Source: Chthoniobacteraceae bacterium (GTDB lineage: Bacteria; Verrucomicrobiota; Verrucomicrobiia; Chthoniobacterales; Chthoniobacteraceae). Taken from it: a stretch of 46,337 nt of DNA. Below are positions 18,777-29,400 of this stretch, in pieces. Both the position numbers and the translations under genes were made by a program. The notes beneath the pieces were generated by a model that was given only the letters and a program-made list of their open reading frames with translations, did not search any database and had not been told where the DNA came from. How positions within the stretch are numbered: the first letter of the stretch is position 1; the number at the start of each line of letters is the position of its first letter. The stretch covers positions 1-46,337 of the forward strand of contig CANIWM010000052.1 of assembly GCA_947471505.1 (NCBI GenBank), in the 5' to 3' direction.

Positions 18777-19199
18777 CTATTTATAGGAGTATATGAGGCA
18801 GAACGCTGAGCGCGGGCCTTCTTTGGAGACGAGTTGGACGTAGTAGGGGCCGCTCACTTTGGGCGAAAATCGGGCGGCTGCGCGGACTCCATCGGCATAG
18901 GGCTCGGTGGCGACGGGCTTACCGTTTTCGTCGAAGACGGCGATGGAGATTTCCTTGGCGCGGGCCTGTGCAGCGACGGAGAACCAGTAGTGGTTGCCGG
19001 CAAAAAGGTTCACCTGCACGAGCTTGGGCTCACCGGGCTGGAGGTCGCCGCTCCAGTGTCCGTCGCGGATTTTGAAACCGTCGTTGCTCCACGCTCCTGC
19101 GAGGTCGAGCACGTCGGCGCGGGCGGCTACGAGTTCGTTCTCGGTGGCGGCGTGGCAGGCGAGGGCTGCGGCAAAGATGGCGAGCAGAAAGGGCTTCAT
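18777..19199 (-). CDS. Secreted protein of unknown function
   Basis: A 140-residue protein with a signal peptide (MKPFLLAIFAAALACHA). The mature part looks all-beta: a segment LVQVNLFAGNHYWFSVAA, then ISIAVFDENGKPV, and SGPYYVQLVSKEGPRSAFCLIYSYK. This pattern resembles bacterial pre-peptidase C-terminal (PPC-like) beta-sandwiches, but I would not claim the family. The start overlaps the stop of the upstream gene by four bases. Location is probably periplasmic. Confidence 0.75.
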   Translation of the reverse strand: MKPFLLAIFAAALACHAATENELVAARADVLDLAGAWSNDGFKIRDGHWSGDLQPGEPKLVQVNLFAGNHYWFSVAAQARAKEISIAVFDENGKPVATEPYADGVRAAARFSPKVSGPYYVQLVSKEGPRSAFCLIYSYK

Positions 19200-19990
19200 T
19201 GTTCCTTGGTGGTGATGTCTTTGACCATTGTGGCAGCGAGGGTTTGGAGCTTTTGCACGTCCTCGACGGTGGGCGTCTGCTCGATGGGGAAAGCGACCGC
19301 TTTATGAATCTCGAACAGCGTCAGTCGCACGCGCTTTATCAGCGGGTTGTCGGTGGCTTTCTCCGGCATTGCGCCGAGTCGATTTACGAAAGTGCGGGCG
19401 ATTCCCGGCTGGCGGAGAATGCGAGCGGCTTCGGCGGTGTAATTCTTCGCGATGTATGCCGTGACGACTTCTGTGCCGCGCGCCCAGCCGCCGAGGGCGA
19501 CGAAGGTGACGAGGTCTTGGTCGTTGTGCGCGACCATTGCGGCGACGACTTCATTTTGCGCCGCTTCGAGTTCCTCTTTCAGCGCGTCCCACTGCCCGGC
19601 GGTAGCAAATTCCGTGATGCTGCTGCCGCGATTGATGATGTCCTGCGCGACGCCGAGCGCGCTGGCGAGGGTGCGCACATCGCGGGCGACGTTTTTTACC
19701 TGCTGCCCGTCGAGCGCCTCGACTGCGAGGTAGCCGTCGGCGATGAGCCCGCCGAGGTTCATGGCGATCTGCTGGCGGCTGGTGAAGTTCGTGGGGATGG
19801 GCTTGCGGAAAAAGGACGACCAATCCGGCTTGGCATATTTCCCCTGCGCGGCGAAGAGCTCGCCCGGCATCGGCATGGAGATGGCCTGCTCCTTCACCGC
19901 AGAAGCGATCTGCTCTTTCGATAAAGCAGGAGGCTCCTGCGCGAGCGCCGCAGCGGCAGCGAGGACGAGGATGAGTGACCAGCGAATCAT
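19196..19990 (-). CDS. Secreted helical protein of unknown function
   Basis: A 264-residue protein with an N-terminal signal peptide (MIRWSLILVLAAAAALAQ). The rest is mostly predicted helix with alanine-rich amphipathic stretches, for example GLIADGYLAVEALDGQQVKN and ALKEELEAAQNEVVAAMV. I recognise no catalytic motif. It is the first gene of an operon with the 140-residue secreted protein and the tandem ACT protein. The first gene of the opposite strand, the FG-GAP protein, starts 120 bp away. Confidence 0.75.
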   Translation of the reverse strand: MIRWSLILVLAAAAALAQEPPALSKEQIASAVKEQAISMPMPGELFAAQGKYAKPDWSSFFRKPIPTNFTSRQQIAMNLGGLIADGYLAVEALDGQQVKNVARDVRTLASALGVAQDIINRGSSITEFATAGQWDALKEELEAAQNEVVAAMVAHNDQDLVTFVALGGWARGTEVVTAYIAKNYTAEAARILRQPGIARTFVNRLGAMPEKATDNPLIKRVRLTLFEIHKAVAFPIEQTPTVEDVQKLQTLAATMVKDITTKEQ

Positions 19991-20060
19991 GCCGGTAATA
20001 AAGGAGCGCGAACTGCCGAGTGTCGAGCGTTCTGTCGTGAGCCGATAAAAAATACGGAGT

Positions 20061-20073
20061 TACATTTTATGTA
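20061..20073. promoter_or_regulatory. Small AT-rich palindrome upstream of the FG-GAP gene
   Basis: TACAT-ttt-ATGTA forms a perfect short inverted repeat within the 120-bp divergent gap, 38 bp before the FG-GAP start codon. It stands out as A/T-rich in GC-rich surroundings and could be a promoter or operator element. No clear ribosome-binding site precedes the ATG at 20111. Confidence 0.25.
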
Positions 20074-20110
20074 GGGTGGACTTCTCACGGCGTTCCGGTT
20101 CCATTGCCGC

Positions 20111-23100
20111 ATGAAACTCATACTTCCCGCGCGTCGCGCGTCTGCGCCAATTGAACCTCTCGAAGCCCGTATCGCTCCTGCATTCGCGTCGGTATTCGAC
20201 CTTGCTTCGCTCGATGTTTTGAACGGCTTCCAAGTGCGCGGCGAGTCGCCCGGCGACGGCACCGGGGAGAGCGTAAAAGCGGCGGGCGATGTGAATGGCG
20301 ACGGCTTTGCCGACTTCATCATCGGCGCTGCGAACGCGAACCGCAATGGCACGAACTCGGGCGCGGCATTCGTGATTTTCGGTAAGCCAGGTGGGTTCAA
20401 CTCTCCGTTTGAGTTGGGGGACTTAGACGGGACAAATGGCTTTCAAATTAAGGGTGAAGCAGGCGGGGACTTCTTCGGCTATAGCGTGAGCGGTGCGGGC
20501 GACGTAAACAACGACGGCAAGAGCGACATCATCATCGGCGCTTACGGCGCGGGTTCACTCGCCGGGTCAAGCTACGTAGTCTTTGGCGCGGCCGCTTTCC
20601 CCGCGAGCATCGAGGCATCCGGGCTCAATGGAACGAATGGCTTCAAGCTGCTCGGCGAGAGCGCTGGCGACCGATCCGGTGAATCCGTGAGCGGCCTCGG
20701 CGATTTTAACAACGACGGCTTCGGAGACGTGTTGATCGGCGCGAGTGGAGACGATGATACAGCGACGAATTCGGGTGCTGCTTACGTGGTCTTTGGCGGC
20801 AGCGGCTTCGGCTCGACGGTGCAGCTTTCAGCAGTCGGTGGCGCGACCCCCGGCGTGAAGATCGTGGGCACCAATGCGTCCGACTTCCTCGGCACGAGTG
20901 TAAGTTCCGCGGCGGATGTGAATAATGATCTCGTGCCCGACCTCATCATCGGCGCACCGGGCGCGGACCCGAACGGCACGGACTCCGGCGCAGCTTACGT
21001 CATCTTTGGCGGCGGCACTTTTCCCAGCGTCCTCGCGGTTTCTTCACTGCTCGGATCCAATGGATTTGCCATCAATGGCGCAGTCGCGGCGAGCCGCGCA
21101 GGGACGAGTGTGAGCGCGATGACGGACTTTAATGGGGACACTTATGGAGACGTCATTATCGGCGCGCCCTTCGCGAGTGTGGGCACTGCGGGTGCGACCT
21201 ACGTGGTTTTTGGCGGCATCTCGTCACCGTCGTTCATCGAGCTGTCCACGCTGAGCGGCTCCGATGGGTTCAAAATTCAAAGCCAATCTGCCAACGAGGC
21301 TTTCGCAGTTCGCGTGAGTAACGCAGGCGATGTGAACGCGGATGGAATGTCGGATTTAATCGCCTCCGCGACCGACGCAGATACGGCGAACGGCACAGAC
21401 TCCGGCGCGGCGTATGTGATCTACGGGACGGCGACCTCCCCGTCAGCGCTGAACCTTTCTGCGCTGGATGGCAGCAACGGCTTCCAAGTCATCGGCGCGA
21501 CAGCGGGCGACTTCACTGGCGCAAGCGTGAGTGCCGCGGGCGATGTGAATAACGACGGCGTGGCCGACTTCCTCATCAGCTCCATACTCGATACACCAAA
21601 CGGCGCGAGCACGGGGAAAACGTTCGTCGTCTATGGCCAGCCGATGACGGATATTGACGTGAGCATTGATAGTAGAAGCGGCGGTCTTCTCGTGGAAGAC
21701 ACCGCTGGCGCGCACACTCACGCGATGCTGACGTTCGCGCTCAACGGCGCGGATCTGGTTATCAGTGACCCCACGCACTTTCTAAAAGCATCTGCGGGCG
21801 TAACGCAGTTCGACGCACACACCGTCACCGTGCCACTTGCCAGCATCGCGCCCGTGATCGGCGTGAATGGCGGCGACGGCGATGACACGGTCGTGCTCGA
21901 CTACTCTGGCGGCGACTTCATCCAAGGCGCGTTCGGCTTCCTCGGTGGCACTGGGTATGACGAACTCTTGCTCACCAATGGCACGGCCAGCAACGTCTCC
22001 ATTCAGCTCACAACCGGCGCGGGCAGCGAGATGACCTACGACTCAAAAGTCGTGCAGGTGGATGGAACAGAGTCCCTCTACGACAACCGCGATGTCCTCA
22101 ATCTCGCGTTCATCGGCAGCGGCACGGCAAGCCAAAGCCTCAACCTCTCGGATCAAAATAACGGCATCACGGACCTCATCATCGGCGGCGGCAACCTCAT
22201 TCGCTTTCGCAGCCCCACCATCGGGCTCGCGCTGCTGGGCTCCGACGGGAATGAGACGATCACCATTGATTCCTACAGCCCCTTCCCCGGCAGTATCTTG
22301 GTGATTGATGGCGGGCTCGGCAGCGACTCTATCGTGCTAAATTCCGCGTTAAGCGTCGAACGCCTCCAGCTCGATGCAGAGACCTTCTCTCAGCTCCCGT
22401 CGCTCACACTGGGCCTCGGCGGCGCAGAGTTCAAAGGGGCCACCGCACCGTTCGCATTCGTCACCCCATCCACCCTAGGCTTCTCGATTGCGGATAGCGG
22501 CAGCTTTTTCACCTTCACCTCGGTCGCGGTGATTGGCGAGATCGCCGTCTCCGGCGTCACTTTCGCCCTCAATTTCCAAGGAACATCCTCCGCCCCACAC
22601 AGCGATTTTTCTCTGATAAACAACGACAGCACCGACCCCATCGTCGGCACTTTTAACGGGCTCCCCGAAGGCTCCGGCATCCTCCTCGGCAACACGCCCT
22701 ACATCATCACCTACGTCGGAGGTGACGGCAACGATGTCGTCCTTCAGCCCCGCCCCAACTACGGCTCCAGCGACTTGAGCGACCTCGACGGCACCAACGG
22801 CTTCTCCATCCCCGGCCTGAATGCGAATGATCTCACCGGCTCCTCCCTCACGGGCCTCGGCGACATCAACGGTGACGGTATCGACGACTTCGCCGTAGGC
22901 TCCTTCAACGCCTTCGACGAGATCAACGATAGCAACGACGCCGGAGCCACTTACGTCATCTTCGGCACCGGCTCCATCCTCAGCCCCTCCTTCGACCTCT
23001 CATCCCTCGACGGCACCAACGGCTTCCGCATCGACGGCGAACTCTCCGACGACAACTTCGGCACCAGCATCGCCGCCGCAGGCGATGTGAACGACGACGG

Positions 23101-25537
23101 CATCGCCGACATCATCATCGGCGCACCCGACGCGAATAGTCGCACCGGCGCGGCATACGTCGTCTTCGGCAGCACATCCCCCTTCTCCGCCACCCTCAAC
23201 CTCGCAGACCTCACCGGCACCGACGGCTTCCGCATCGACGGCGAACTCTCCGACGACAACTTCGGCACCAGCGTCTCCGGCGCAGGCGATGTGAACGGCG
23301 ACGGCTTCGACGACGTCATCGTCGGCGCACCCCGTGAAACCAAAGGCACTAGCTTCGGCAAAGCCTACGTCCTCTTTGGCAAGGCCACCGCTTTCTCGTC
23401 GAGCATCTCCGCCAGCACCCTCTCAGGCACCGTAGGATTTATCTCCACCAGCGACACACAGTTCGACCGCTTTGGTAGTTCCGTCGCGGGCGTCGGCGAC
23501 ATCAACGGCGACGGCTTCGACGACGTCGCCATCGGCGCGCCCTTCCGCTCCGTCGGCGGCGTCATTGGCGGCGGCGTCCTTGGCAGCGGCGGTGGATCAA
23601 ACCTAGGCGTCGTCTATGTCATCTTTGGCAAAGCCGGCAACTTCGAGACCGCCACCCTCAACGGCAAAAACGGCTTCACCGTATTCGGCGACTCATCCTT
23701 CCAATACCTCGGCACCAGCGTCGCCACAGCGGGCGACCTCAACGGCGACAAAATCGACGACCTCATCCTCGGAGGCAGTGGCAACTCCGGCACAGCCTTC
23801 GTCATCTTCGGTAAAAAGAAAGGCTGGTCCCCCGAGTTCGACCTTTCCGCCCTCAACGGCAACAACGGCTTCAAAATCAGCGGCTCCGACTCGAATGATC
23901 ACGTCGGCATCAGCGTTGCAGGCGGCGGCGACTTTAATGGCGACGGCATCACCGACCTCCTCGTCGGAGCCAACGGCACATCCCAGAACGGCTTCGACTC
24001 CGGTGCAGCCCACCTCATCTTCGGGCGGCGCGCAGGCTTCACCTCAGAGTTCGACCTCACCAGCCTCAACGGCACCAACGGCAATACGTATCTCGGCATC
24101 TCCAGCTTCAACCACGCCGGGCAGACCGTCGCCTTCGTCGGCGACGTCAACGACGACGGCCTCGCCGACATCCTCATCGGCGCACCTCTCGTCAGCGTCT
24201 TCGACGGCGAAGTCACCACCAGCCAAGTCGGCGAATCCTACCTCATCTTCGGCAAAGCCTCCGACAATGCCCTCCCAAAATCCACTGCGGGCGGAACCAC
24301 CGTCACGTTCACCGATGTCGATGGCGACGATATCGTCGTCAAAGTCACCAACGGCACCATCAACCCCGACATGTTCACCTTCGGCCCCGCAGGCGACCTC
24401 CTCCTCGTCAACCTCAACATTGGCGGCACCATCAAACAAGGAGCCAACATCACATTTTCCGTCAACAAACGAGGCGGCGGAGACGGCATTCTCAACGTCG
24501 GAGCCATCACCGTGGACGGCATCAATCTCGGCAAAATCACGATCACCGGCGACCTCGGACAAATCGACATCACCGGCACAGATCCACTAAAGCCCGCCAT
24601 CAAACAACTCATCGTCGGCTCCTTCGGCATGAACGGCAGCGCCAACCAAATCCCCGGCGTCATCGACCCCCTCGTCAGCACCATCAGCGGAACGCTCCTC
24701 AAACTCATCGTCAAACACGACATCCACCTCGCCACCATCAACATCACCGGAGCCCTCGGCAACGCCACTATCGGCGGCAACTTCGACGGCAACGGCGCCC
24801 TCACCACCACCCAGCTCACCGCCCTCGGGCGCACCCCCGCCCACGTCTCCGGCGGCACCACCCTCGCCAGTTCCGGTCTCAACGCCGGCAGCATCGGCAA
24901 ACTCAACGTCAAATCCTCGCTCAACAACGCCGCCGTCAACTCCACCGGCAAAATCGGCAACACGACCGTCGGCGGCTCCCTCAACAACTCCGCCATCGTC
25001 TCCGGCAGCACGATCGGCGTCGTCAAAATCCTCGACTCCATCATTGGCGCAGTGGACGCCCCAAGCATCATCGCAGCCCTCGGCACCCTCAATCCCACCA
25101 CCCAAGCCAAGTCCGTTGCCATCAGCTCCCTCACCGTCAAAAAGAACGTCCTCAACGCCGAAATCCTCATCGGATACACCGACGCCTTCGTCGCTACGAA
25201 CCCCGACGTCTCCCTCGGCAAAGTCACCGTCAACGGCACCTGGAGCGCCACCAGCCTCGCGGTCGGCGTCGCAGACCCCGGCAACGACGGATTCGGACGC
25301 AACGACGCCCTCATCGCCGACGCCGTCGCAGACACCATCATCTCCAAGATCGCCAGCCTCACCATCCAAGGACTCGTCACCAGCAGCCCCAACGCCACCG
25401 ACTCCTACGCCATAACCGCCCAAACGATCGACAAAGCCAAAATCAGCGGCCAAAAAGTCGTCCTCAATAAACTCCTCCTCGACGACATTCTCGTCACCGG
25501 CACCGACGACCTCCGCATCAAAGAAATCGCCATCTAA
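20111..25537 (+). CDS. Giant FG-GAP/integrin-alpha-like surface protein
   Basis: An 1808-residue predicted extracellular protein. The N-terminus has the motif PLEARIAPA, like the LEPR-type leader motifs of large exported Planctomycetes/Verrucomicrobia proteins, instead of a classical signal peptide. Residues about 35-512 carry seven FG-GAP repeats with calcium-loop motifs such as DVNGDGFADFIIGA. About 513-880 is a linker with glycine/aspartate patches (GGDGDDTVVLDYSGGD). About 881-1385 holds another seven FG-GAP repeats, including two units 204 bp apart that share 48 identical bases (23021-23068 and 23225-23272). About 1386-1808 is a repetitive Ile/Gly/Asn-rich region (TIGGNFDGNG, TTVGGSLNN) compatible with a beta-helix. 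A beta-propeller adhesion or matrix role is likely. Codons of the second half are more uniformly C-ending than those of the first. Confidence 0.9.
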   Translation: MKLILPARRASAPIEPLEARIAPAFASVFDLASLDVLNGFQVRGESPGDGTGESVKAAGDVNGDGFADFIIGAANANRNGTNSGAAFVIFGKPGGFNSPFELGDLDGTNGFQIKGEAGGDFFGYSVSGAGDVNNDGKSDIIIGAYGAGSLAGSSYVVFGAAAFPASIEASGLNGTNGFKLLGESAGDRSGESVSGLGDFNNDGFGDVLIGASGDDDTATNSGAAYVVFGGSGFGSTVQLSAVGGATPGVKIVGTNASDFLGTSVSSAADVNNDLVPDLIIGAPGADPNGTDSGAAYVIFGGGTFPSVLAVSSLLGSNGFAINGAVAASRAGTSVSAMTDFNGDTYGDVIIGAPFASVGTAGATYVVFGGISSPSFIELSTLSGSDGFKIQSQSANEAFAVRVSNAGDVNADGMSDLIASATDADTANGTDSGAAYVIYGTATSPSALNLSALDGSNGFQVIGATAGDFTGASVSAAGDVNNDGVADFLISSILDTPNGASTGKTFVVYGQPMTDIDVSIDSRSGGLLVEDTAGAHTHAMLTFALNGADLVISDPTHFLKASAGVTQFDAHTVTVPLASIAPVIGVNGGDGDDTVVLDYSGGDFIQGAFGFLGGTGYDELLLTNGTASNVSIQLTTGAGSEMTYDSKVVQVDGTESLYDNRDVLNLAFIGSGTASQSLNLSDQNNGITDLIIGGGNLIRFRSPTIGLALLGSDGNETITIDSYSPFPGSILVIDGGLGSDSIVLNSALSVERLQLDAETFSQLPSLTLGLGGAEFKGATAPFAFVTPSTLGFSIADSGSFFTFTSVAVIGEIAVSGVTFALNFQGTSSAPHSDFSLINNDSTDPIVGTFNGLPEGSGILLGNTPYIITYVGGDGNDVVLQPRPNYGSSDLSDLDGTNGFSIPGLNANDLTGSSLTGLGDINGDGIDDFAVGSFNAFDEINDSNDAGATYVIFGTGSILSPSFDLSSLDGTNGFRIDGELSDDNFGTSIAAAGDVNDDGIADIIIGAPDANSRTGAAYVVFGSTSPFSATLNLADLTGTDGFRIDGELSDDNFGTSVSGAGDVNGDGFDDVIVGAPRETKGTSFGKAYVLFGKATAFSSSISASTLSGTVGFISTSDTQFDRFGSSVAGVGDINGDGFDDVAIGAPFRSVGGVIGGGVLGSGGGSNLGVVYVIFGKAGNFETATLNGKNGFTVFGDSSFQYLGTSVATAGDLNGDKIDDLILGGSGNSGTAFVIFGKKKGWSPEFDLSALNGNNGFKISGSDSNDHVGISVAGGGDFNGDGITDLLVGANGTSQNGFDSGAAHLIFGRRAGFTSEFDLTSLNGTNGNTYLGISSFNHAGQTVAFVGDVNDDGLADILIGAPLVSVFDGEVTTSQVGESYLIFGKASDNALPKSTAGGTTVTFTDVDGDDIVVKVTNGTINPDMFTFGPAGDLLLVNLNIGGTIKQGANITFSVNKRGGGDGILNVGAITVDGINLGKITITGDLGQIDITGTDPLKPAIKQLIVGSFGMNGSANQIPGVIDPLVSTISGTLLKLIVKHDIHLATINITGALGNATIGGNFDGNGALTTTQLTALGRTPAHVSGGTTLASSGLNAGSIGKLNVKSSLNNAAVNSTGKIGNTTVGGSLNNSAIVSGSTIGVVKILDSIIGAVDAPSIIAALGTLNPTTQAKSVAISSLTVKKNVLNAEILIGYTDAFVATNPDVSLGKVTVNGTWSATSLAVGVADPGNDGFGRNDALIADAVADTIISKIASLTIQGLVTSSPNATDSYAITAQTIDKAKISGQKVVLNKLLLDDILVTGTDDLRIKEIAI

Positions 25538-25551
25538 CCGAGGGCGCGCCC

Positions 25552-26424
25552 TTACGGATTCACCCTGTAGCCTCCGTGCGCCTCGCCGTCGAGAAATCCA
25601 AATACGCGGCGGACGCCTGCCATTTCCTCGGTAAGACGTCCGCTGGTAAGGCGGACGGTCAATGGCAACTCGACAGTCGTGCTCCCGTGAAAATCGCGAC
25701 CATGTTGGCAGGCGAAGATAGTAAAAAGGGCGGGCAGTGTTTCCCTCGGAATCACGTCGCGAAGGCGCACGACTTTCAAACCGGCAGCAGCGATCCCATC
25801 GAGAGCGCGCCGTTTTTGAGGCGTGGGAAAACAAAGGACGAACCAGCCATTTTCGCAGAGATGCCGGGCGGCGGCGCGCGCGTAATCGCTCACATCGCCG
25901 CGTAGCTCGAAGCGGGCGTGGGCTTTTTGGGAATCCTGCGGGAGCACTCCTTTGCCCGGCGGGAAATAGGGCGGGCTGCCAGTGATGAGCGGGAACGTCC
26001 GGCCAAGTGCGAGGTGGCGGAGATCGCCGTGGGAGCAGTCCACGCGAGGGCGCAGGCCGTTGGCGTCGAGGTTGGTTTGGAGCAGGCGGTAGCTGAGTTC
26101 CTGGGCTTCCACGCACGTCAGCCTCGCGGTCGGCCCCATGCCCCAGAGCGTGAGGAGGCCGACTGTGCCGATGCCGGTGCCGAGGTCGAGGTGCTCGGTG
26201 ACGGGCGGGGAGATTTGCAGCGCATACCAAGCGGTGAGGACGTCGTCTATGGAATGACGGTGTCCATTTTTCCGCTGGGCAATGAGCCAGCCTGCGAGAG
26301 CCCCGGCGTCGTCCTGCAACGGCTCACGCGCCGTGAGGCCACGCGGACCGGTCAGCGCGTCGAGCGTGATTCGTTCACCGAGTTCTTGCCCCAGCCGCCG
26401 CCGCGCTTCCTGCCAATGCTCCAT
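25552..26424 (-). CDS. TrmN6-like SAM-dependent methyltransferase
   Basis: A 290-residue Rossmann-fold methyltransferase. Motif I is EHLDLGTGIGTVGLL, followed by acidic motif II (CVEAQELSYRLLQTNL). The catalytic motif reads GSPPYFPPG, with SPPY where N6-adenine methyltransferases of the TrmN6 (tRNA1Val A37) family usually have NPPY; the following glycine-rich loop matches TrmN6. The HSIDDVLTAWYA segment resembles the family's substrate-entry region. It should modify tRNA or another adenine substrate, but the serine substitution leaves specificity uncertain. It converges on the FG-GAP gene with a 12-bp GC palindrome at the junction. Confidence 0.8.
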   Translation of the reverse strand: MEHWQEARRRLGQELGERITLDALTGPRGLTAREPLQDDAGALAGWLIAQRKNGHRHSIDDVLTAWYALQISPPVTEHLDLGTGIGTVGLLTLWGMGPTARLTCVEAQELSYRLLQTNLDANGLRPRVDCSHGDLRHLALGRTFPLITGSPPYFPPGKGVLPQDSQKAHARFELRGDVSDYARAAARHLCENGWFVLCFPTPQKRRALDGIAAAGLKVVRLRDVIPRETLPALFTIFACQHGRDFHGSTTVELPLTVRLTSGRLTEEMAGVRRVFGFLDGEAHGGYRVNP

Positions 26425-26433
26425 GAGAAAGCC

Positions 26434-29400
26434 TTACTTCGCGAAGGCTTTGTCTTTCTCGTTCCCGGCGCTGAGAAGGTAGGCGATGAGGTCTTTCAGC
26501 TCTTCAGGATTGAGCGAATTGATGAGACCGGGAGGCATCATAGAGATGGTCCACGGCTTGCGGGATTTCACGTTGGCGAGGGGGACGCCGGTGAGGTCGT
26601 TCGGCGCGAGGGCGCTGGCCATGACCATGAGTTTTCCAGCTTCTTCGCCGGTGACTCGCCCGATGACGACGCCGCCGTCTTTGAGGTCAATGTAGTCGGT
26701 GCCGTATTGGTCGGAGATGACTTTGCTCGGGTCGAGGATGTTCTCGGCGAGGTCGCGGATGGTGTAGCGATTTCCAGCGCCGGTGAGGTCTGGGCCGATG
26801 CTGCCGCCGTCGCCTGCGAACTTGTGGCAGGAGGCGCAGAGCGTGGCTGCGAACATGGCTTTTCCATTGGCGAAGTCGCGGCCTTTCAGCCCGCCTGCGA
26901 CGAGTTTCTCGACTTCATCCACGGTCCACGCGCGGCCTGGGCCTTTGGCGGCGACAATGTTTGCGGCGACGACGGGCTTGCTGGCGGCGAGGGTTTTCAT
27001 CGCGGCGCGCTCGGCGTCGGGGACGTTCAGCAGCGCGTCTTCGGCGATGTGGTCGAGGAATTTCGGGAAGCTGTTTCCTCCCTTCCAAGACTGCGCGATG
27101 GGGAACCACCCGAAGTAGGCTTTGCGCAACTCGGGCGTCCAGCCGACGGTGGCGGCGCGGAGCGAAGCGGCGTAGGCGATGGCTTGACGGTTTGGACGGC
27201 TGGCGGCCATCGCACGGGCGGCGTTGGCGTAGCCGTCGTTGCGGGCGAGAAGCTCATCCGTGCCGACTGCAGTGCCGGCGTCGGCGGTGGTGGCGAGGAG
27301 CGGGACGGTCTTGGCGACAACGGTGGGTGAATCGAGCGCGACGAGAAGGGCGAGCAGTTCGCGGTTTAAGAGCGCGTCCTTCGTCGGGAAGAGCCCGTCG
27401 TATTTGCTCAAAATGGGGAGCGCAGCAGCGCGAATCGGCTTTCCGAGGCGCGTGATGGCGAGTTGGTAGGCGCGCAGAAGACCGGGCTGAAGATCGGGAC
27501 TGAGCTTCGTGAAATCGTGGCGTGCGAGGGCAGCGAAGATGTTGATTTGAAGGGCTTGATCCTTCGGCCCGACTGGAAAGACCGCGCCGGAAGAACCGTC
27601 GAGTTTCTTCTGCTGGGCTGCTGCTGCTGCGACGGCTTCGGGGCTGCGGCCCATGCGAGCGAGGGCGACGAGGGCCTCGATGGATGCCTGCGGATTCGTC
27701 TCCGCGATGGCTTTGTCCGCCCACCCTGCGACGGGCTGGCGCTCGATGGCGACGCGCGCTGCGAAGCGAATGCGGCGGTCTGCGTGGCTTAGATACGGCC
27801 ACGCTTTTGCGACAGCTTCGGGGCCAGTTCCCGCTTCGTGGAGCTTCTCCAGCTCATGCCGGATTTTCGCCTCGGGCGTGACGGCGTAAGCGGGCGCTGG
27901 TGCGGTGCTCTCCTTACCTACGTAAGTCACGCGATAGAGCGCGGACTGCGAGCGACGCCCGCCGATGGTGAAGTACATCGCGCCGTCTTTCGGGTGGATG
28001 ATCGCATCCGTCAGCGGCAACGGTTTGCCGGAGACGAACTCCGTTTTCTCCGCCGCGAATGAGCCCCCAGCGGGCGTGAGGTTGATGGCGTACATCGTTC
28101 CGTAAGTCCAATCGCAGGCGAAAAACGCGCGCTGATACTTCGCGGGAAATTTCGCCCCGGTGCCGAAGGTCACACCCGTCGGCGAGCCCGGCCCGATGTC
28201 GAGCGTGGCGGGCAGTGAGTCGGGGTAAATCTCCGGCCATTTCCCCGCGCCGCTGCGCCAGCCGTTGTCTGAGCCGCTGGTCGCGTGGGCGATGCGCGTG
28301 GGGCGATACCACGGCGAGCCGATGTCCCATTCCATGTCGCTGTCGTAGGTGAAAAGCTCGCCGTTCGCATCGAAGGCGATGTCGTATTCGTTGCGGAAGC
28401 CATGACTCACCAGCTCGATCACTTTGCCATCCGGGTCCGTCTTATAAATGCAGCCACCCGGCGCAGTGATGCCCTTCGCGTGGCCGTTGCCATCCCACAG
28501 GCGCGGGAGCACATGGTCCTCGCTCCAGCCGCCCATCGCCGCGCGGGAAATCTCCGTGTGGTCCGGCTGTTTCGTGTGATTGCCGCAGGCAAAATAGAGC
28601 GACTTCCCATCCGGCGAGAGGACGATGCCGTGCGGCCCGTGCTCGCCGCCGCCTTCGATGTGGCGGAGATAGTCGGCTTTATCAAACTGGTCGTCGCCGT
28701 TCGTGTCCTTCAAGCGCCAGAGCCCTTTGCCGTCCTGCTCATTGATCATCACATAGAGACTGTCGAAAGCGTAGAGCAGCCCGTGCGCGCCGCCGATGGC
28801 CTTCTTGTCTGGGCCTTCCGGGTTCTTGAGTTCTTCCACAGCGGTGCCCTCGGAAGTGCCGATGGCCGGGACGGTGATGCGATACATTTTGCCGTATTGG
28901 TCGCAGGCGATGATGCGTCCTTTCGGGTCCACCGTCATCGTCACCCAAGAGCCCTGCTCGGCCTTCGGCACGGTGTAAAGCAGCTCACCCTTAAAGTCCG
29001 GCGGCAGTTGCAGCGCATCCGCCGCGAGCACCGCGCCCCCGCTTTTTCCACCGCCTTTTGCCACACCATCAAGGATGCGTCCCCACGGGCCATCGCCGTA
29101 TTTTTGAATGACGACGACGGGCGCAAAAGTCGCGCTGCCCGCCGGTGCGCCGAGCCACGTCGCATCCGTCTCCACGGTCTGCTTTTTGCCAGCGGCATAC
29201 GCGATACTGAGCTTGGCGACGAGCGCTGCGATACCATCGTTGTTTTTCCCTTCCACGCGAATCTCGTTCACGCCGGGACGGAGCGACGCCTTGACGTTGA
29301 CGTTCAGCATCGGCTCATTCCAGTCGCTGCTCTCTCCCGCCTGCACGCCATTGATGAAGACTTTCGCCGAGTTGTCACAGCTCAGAGAAATCGTGGCCGT

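Noticed and set aside
25541-25552. GC palindrome AGGGCGCGCCCT as a terminator
   Set aside because: It has no loop and no T-run, and overlaps the stop of the methyltransferase gene; it may only be a restriction-site-like palindrome.
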